Source: Thermomucor indicae-seudaticae
Taxonomy: Eukaryota; Mucoromycota; Mucoromycetes; Mucorales; Lichtheimiaceae
Assembly: GCA_000787465.1 (NCBI GenBank)
Contig: JSYX01000478.1
Span: 1 to 10,223, forward strand
DNA: 10,223 bases
Direction of reading: 5' to 3'
The notes beneath the pieces are model-generated. The model saw only the letters and a program-made list of their open reading frames with translations. It was not told where the DNA came from and made no database searches. Position 1 is the stretch's first letter, and every line of letters begins with the position of its first letter. A program made the position numbers and the translations under genes. This document shows positions 8,256 through 10,223 of this stretch, piece by piece.

Positions 8256-8432
8256 CCCGTTGTCATCAGCCACCATGAAAGAGTGTGCAGGTCACTGAAC
8301 ATCGATGATGGTTTAAACACGCACTGACGCACATATCTTCACATTACGGAGAACACGGATGAACCTGAAACCATAACCATCGTTGACGATGAACCTCCTA
8401 TTACCTCGGGTACTCTTTTCGACTATCTATGA
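8256..8432 (+). pseudogene. Acidic linker between OTU and RTC4-like modules
   Basis: A frame different from the OTU frame is open here except for one TGA at 8325-8327. It encodes PVVISHHERVCRSLNIDDG and then ENTDEPETITIVDDEPPITS, ending TLFDYL and stop. Codons look protein-like and acidic residues are frequent. It is followed by a good 3' splice signature (CACTAATTATCTGCTTCACAG shape, AG at 8476-8477) leading into the RTC4-like block, though no matching donor is intact. This is the main support for OTU and RTC4-like modules having been one protein. Confidence 0.5.
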
Positions 8433-8477
8433 AATATTACATAAGCGGGATGTTAACACTAATTATCTGCTTCACAG

Positions 8478-9282
8478 GCCACGGTCAGGTGCACTGTCCT
8501 TACTGCAATGAGTTACTCTTGACGCCGCTGTCAGACGCAATGAAAGCCCGTATGGAAAAAGCGATGCTCATATCAAGGTCGATTGCGCTCTGCCAAGAAT
8601 CACTGAAAGATACAAACCTCAATGACGAGCAGAGGAAGCGCCGCCAAGACAACTTGACATCACGATGCTTTCGCAGAGTGCGCATAGGCGCGATTGCCGT
8701 GAGAAGCACAGAGACGAAAAAGTTGTGGCTGACGGAGAGGCAAAGGGTTATCCAAAGACAGTTAACTTCAAAACCTTGAAGAGTCGCATATATGCAATGA
8801 AGTCCGAGCTCGATGCGATTGCCAGCGGTCGCCAAAAAAGTCGGTTCGCTGGAATGAGAAATGCTCCAGATATGGTAAGTGGAAGTAGTGTGGCATTTGC
8901 AGTTCCAGAACTTCGACAGGTGTAACTGACACAAATGTCTGATAGCCCGGATACTAGGGTCCACCGGGAATGGCGCTCATAATAAACGTATTGTGCGAAA
9001 TGTATTTCCTGGGTGCATTTGGTCCAGATCCTGACTGCCCACTGACGGAAGCCAGTGTCGCACCTCAGTCCGCCAGAGTTCATCAGGCGTATTTTAGCAC
9101 TGAAGGTCGCTTTGTGATTTATTAAAGAAGACCGTAGTGCTCATAACAAAAACTAAAGCGAGAACGCTGCAATGAACGATGCACTTGCGATCCTGGTCAA
9201 CAGTATTGGATACGGAAAGCTCACCAGAGAAGAACACGAGATCAACATTCTCAGCGACAGTGGCGACAGTGACGATGATTAG
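8478..9282 (+). pseudogene. RTC4-like domain module at the C-terminus of the MULE gene
   Basis: The order of motifs matches the RTC4-like domain (named after yeast Restriction of Telomere Capping protein 4). HCPYCNELLLTPLSDAMKAR is a C-x-x-C start. After a frame break near 8650-8690, CREKHRDEKVVADGEAKGYP, VNFKTLKSRIYAMKSELDAI and RFAGMRNAPDM follow. An intron at 8875-8945 (phase 0) leads to PGY, stop, GPPGMALIINVLCEMYFLGA; the TAG at the second aromatic position fits a mutated Tyr of PGYYGP. A later frame change gives IKEDRSAHNKN, a TAA at 9154-9156, then DALAILVNSIGYGKLTREEH and an acidic tail SDSGDSDDD before TAG (9280-9282). The function of this domain in transposons is unknown; the C-x-x-C and C-x-x-x-H pattern suggests metal binding. 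Domain recognition is from recalled family motifs. Confidence 0.7.
8875..8945 (+). other. Intron in RTC4-like module
   Basis: Perfect GTAAGT donor, TAACTGAC branch region, CTGATAG acceptor, 71 nt, phase 0. Removal joins RNAPDM to PGY-stop-GPPGMALI, recreating the family GYYGP-like motif with one mutated codon. Confidence 0.8.
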
Positions 9283-9466
9283 CGTTTCGTTCCGTCAGCC
9301 ATTAACTGCCTCGCCTTTTTCGACTCTTACTGTTTGCACATTAGATAGATACTTTCGTATAGACTGCATTTCCCTGTACTACCTATCTTTATTTGACCAA
9401 TTATTATACATCGTTTTTATATTTGCTTTAGACTGACTACAATAGACTTATATTTAGAGAGACACC
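9283..9466. other. AT-rich intergenic stretch between RTC4-like module and small gene
   Basis: No coding signal. An AT-rich block (TTATTATACATCG and TTTTTATATTTGC, about 9400-9426) could serve as 3' end signal for the upstream gene or core promoter of the small gene that starts at 9467. Neither role can be shown. Confidence 0.35.
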
Positions 9467-9855
9467 ATGAGATTAACAAGCGTCTTGGCATTATGTTCTT
9501 CTGTGTGTGCAAAGCATTCCATCAACTCCGTAAATCATCTCAAAGAAATGTAACATGTCGGTGGAATTCGACTGAATGCGTTCACGGTAAGACATAGTGA
9601 TGTTCGTCTAAGTTCTATAGCTAAGCTCGGTTATAATAATGACAGTTTGGACAACAGGAGTTACAAGTCAAGTGCGAAGAACTAGAAAAGGCCCCAATCC
9701 TTGGTTTCAGATCGTTAGCCATAGACCGTCATAGTGGAAGATTATACTTTGGAATCAGCGATGAGTCACTTCATAAGCCAATGACAAAATGTTACTTCAG
9801 TAGAAAGCTAGTGCATGTACAGAAAAGCAAGCAAGATGTCGCGATCTCGAAGTGA
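9467..9855 (+). pseudogene. Small two-exon gene of unknown function inside the MULE, one stop
   Basis: ATG at 9467 (context CACCATGAG) opens a frame with a short hydrophobic N-terminus, MRLTSVLALCSSVCAKHS, which could be a signal peptide or may be chance. The frame meets TAA at 9551-9553 and then stays open in the same phase (HVGGIRLNAFT) to an intron at 9587-9645 (GTAAGA donor, AATGACAG acceptor, phase 0). Exon 2 runs 69 codons to TGA at 9853-9855: FGQQELQVKCEELEKAPILG, FRSLAIDRHSGRLYFGISDE, and a basic end KLVHVQKSKQDVAISK. Apart from the single stop the product would be about 109 residues. No family is recognised. The LAIDRHSGRLYF phrase recalls beta-propeller repeats, but one copy is too little. 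It lies between the RTC4-like module and the right inverted repeat, in the same orientation, so it is a candidate passenger or accessory gene of the element. Confidence 0.5.
9587..9645 (+). other. Intron in small gene
   Basis: GTAAGA donor, AATGACAG acceptor, 59 nt, phase 0. It joins RLNAFT to FGQQELQVKCEE in frame. The length matches the other introns of the element. Confidence 0.65.
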
Positions 9856-9860
9856 ACAGG

Positions 9861-9976
9861 AAGTCATAGTCGCAAAAGTAATCAGCAAGGCAATGAAAAG
9901 TCGTAGCTCGAAGGGAAAATCTCTGAAGTTTCATTCTAAGGTCACTAAAAAAGTCGTAGCTGGAGCAATTCCCTTA
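9861..9976 (-). repeat. Right imperfect terminal inverted repeat and subterminal motifs of the MULE
   Basis: Three inverted copies of the AGCTAYGACTT core lie at about 9861-9873, 9896-9908 and 9949-9961. The outermost part (9936-9976) matches the left end in inverted orientation: GTCACTAAAAAAGTCGTAGC and GGAGCAATTCCCTTA. No good target duplication is seen beyond 9976. Confidence 0.65.
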
Positions 9977-10223
9977 GAAAAAGTGTAAATACGATCATAT
10001 GGTCATCGAATAAAAATCATCTGGTCCGTCCCTCTATTCTGTCTGACGGACTCCGGGGCTATTCTTCATGGTCCATACTTCGTGGTTATCTCTTCATGGT
10101 TGACTTCGTGATATGCTCTCTCTCAGCGACGACACCATAATGTCGTAACCATCTTTCGTACAGCCAATCAGACTAGCGCAATTACTTTTGGCTGCGGCGT
10201 AGCCTGCCTCTGACAAACACAAG
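9977..10223. other. Flank right of the MULE, no recognised gene
   Basis: Plus-strand frames show no clear continuation of the interrupted tnp2 transposase. Short imperfect CTTCATGGT/CTTCGTGGT repeats occur at 10064-10110. On the minus strand a frame is open from the window edge (10222) to a TGA at 10094-10096, reading GYAAAKSNCASLIGCTKDGY and MVSSLRESISRSQP. It may be a gene end or chance. Confidence 0.35.

Larger units (their letters stand above)
4002..9976 (+). mobile_element. Mutator-like element (MULE) with OTU and RTC4-like modules, about 6 kb, decayed
   Basis: The proposed borders come from an imperfect inverted repeat. The left TAGGGAATTTCTCC (4002-4015) matches the reverse complement of 9962-9976, TAAGGGAATTGCTCC. 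Further in, the left CAGCTACGACTTC and TTTTAGTGAC (4037-4059) match the right arm at about 9941-9962 with one indel. Degenerate AGCTAYGACTT copies are added near both ends. All genes inside (transposase, OTU, RTC4-like, small two-exon gene) are on the plus strand. The left border falls at the point where the tnp2 gene breaks. No convincing 8-10 bp target duplication was found next to the two ends, so the termini could lie a few bases outside these limits. The transposase carries stops, frame breaks and a catalytic substitution, so this copy is not autonomous. Confidence 0.7.

Noticed and set aside
8500..8964. 154-codon minus-strand frame
   Set aside because: It is antisense to the RTC4-like exons, which carry family motifs and a proper intron on the plus strand.
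5877..9553. RIP-like (C-to-T/G-to-A) mutation as general cause of decay
   Set aside because: Several stops fit transitions (6015-6017, 8325-8327, 9551-9553), but others need transversions (PGY-stop in the RTC4-like block, the His and TAG in the IS630/Tc1-like gene) and many lesions are indels. Without a dinucleotide index the case is not made.
9643..9855. Small gene as a YWTD/NHL beta-propeller protein
   Set aside because: Only one phrase (LAIDRHSGRLYF) resembles a propeller blade; a single short match does not define the fold.
3991..9990. 8-10 bp target duplication flanking the MULE
   Set aside because: The bases left of 4002 (GACTTCTCAT) and right of 9976 (GAAAAAGTGT) do not match; GATGACC/GGTCATC near 3968 and 10001 is inverted and probably chance.
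1..10223. rRNA, tRNA, CRISPR arrays or bacterial operon features
   Set aside because: None was recognised; the splice sites and transposon families are eukaryotic.

Overview
This window looks like a transposon graveyard from a fungal nuclear genome. The coding sequence is cut by short GT-AG introns of about 42-79 nt, with CTAAC/CTGAC-type branch sites and GTATGT/GTAAGT-type donors. Every recognisable gene is a eukaryotic DNA-transposon protein. The mix (KDZ, fungal tnp2/CACTA, IS630/Tc1-like, and MULE with OTU) together with an RTC4-like domain suggests an early-diverging fungus, probably Mucoromycota. That placement is inference. No host housekeeping gene, rRNA, tRNA or bacterial feature was seen.

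Layout: (1) 1-1101 (+): the 3' part of a KDZ transposase gene with at least four introns and all three catalytic acidic residues. (2) 1151-1616: a 466-bp non-autonomous element with a perfect 21-bp terminal inverted repeat and an apparent TA target duplication. (3) 1617-2575 (-): an IS630/Tc1-like transposase pseudogene whose 3' end stops at that element. (4) 2756-4001 (+): a 5'-truncated tnp2 (CACTA/EnSpm) transposase gene with two introns, breaking off in mid-domain at 4001. (5) 4002-9976: a decayed ~6-kb Mutator-like element (MULE). Its ends share an inverted repeat and subterminal copies of an AGCTAYGACTT motif, and it has inserted at or next to the tnp2 break. (6) 9977-10223: flank with only one short open frame at the edge.

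Inside the MULE, from left to right, are a subterminal repeat cluster, a 117-nt near-perfect hairpin, a noncoding leader with a TATA box, and a chain of coding exons. The exons run FAR1/WRKY-GCM1 zinc finger, MULE DDE domain, SWIM-like finger, basic KGRPK tail, OTU cysteine protease, acidic linker, RTC4-like domain. Phase-matched introns join several blocks. The polypeptide is interrupted by stops and frameshifts, and the first catalytic Asp of the transposase reads Asn, so this copy is inactive. Beyond the RTC4-like block, 9467-9855 holds a separate small two-exon gene of unknown function, open except for one stop and still inside the element.

Most notable are the apparent MULE-OTU-RTC4-like composite gene, the small passenger gene, the hairpin near the left end, and the nested order of insertions.
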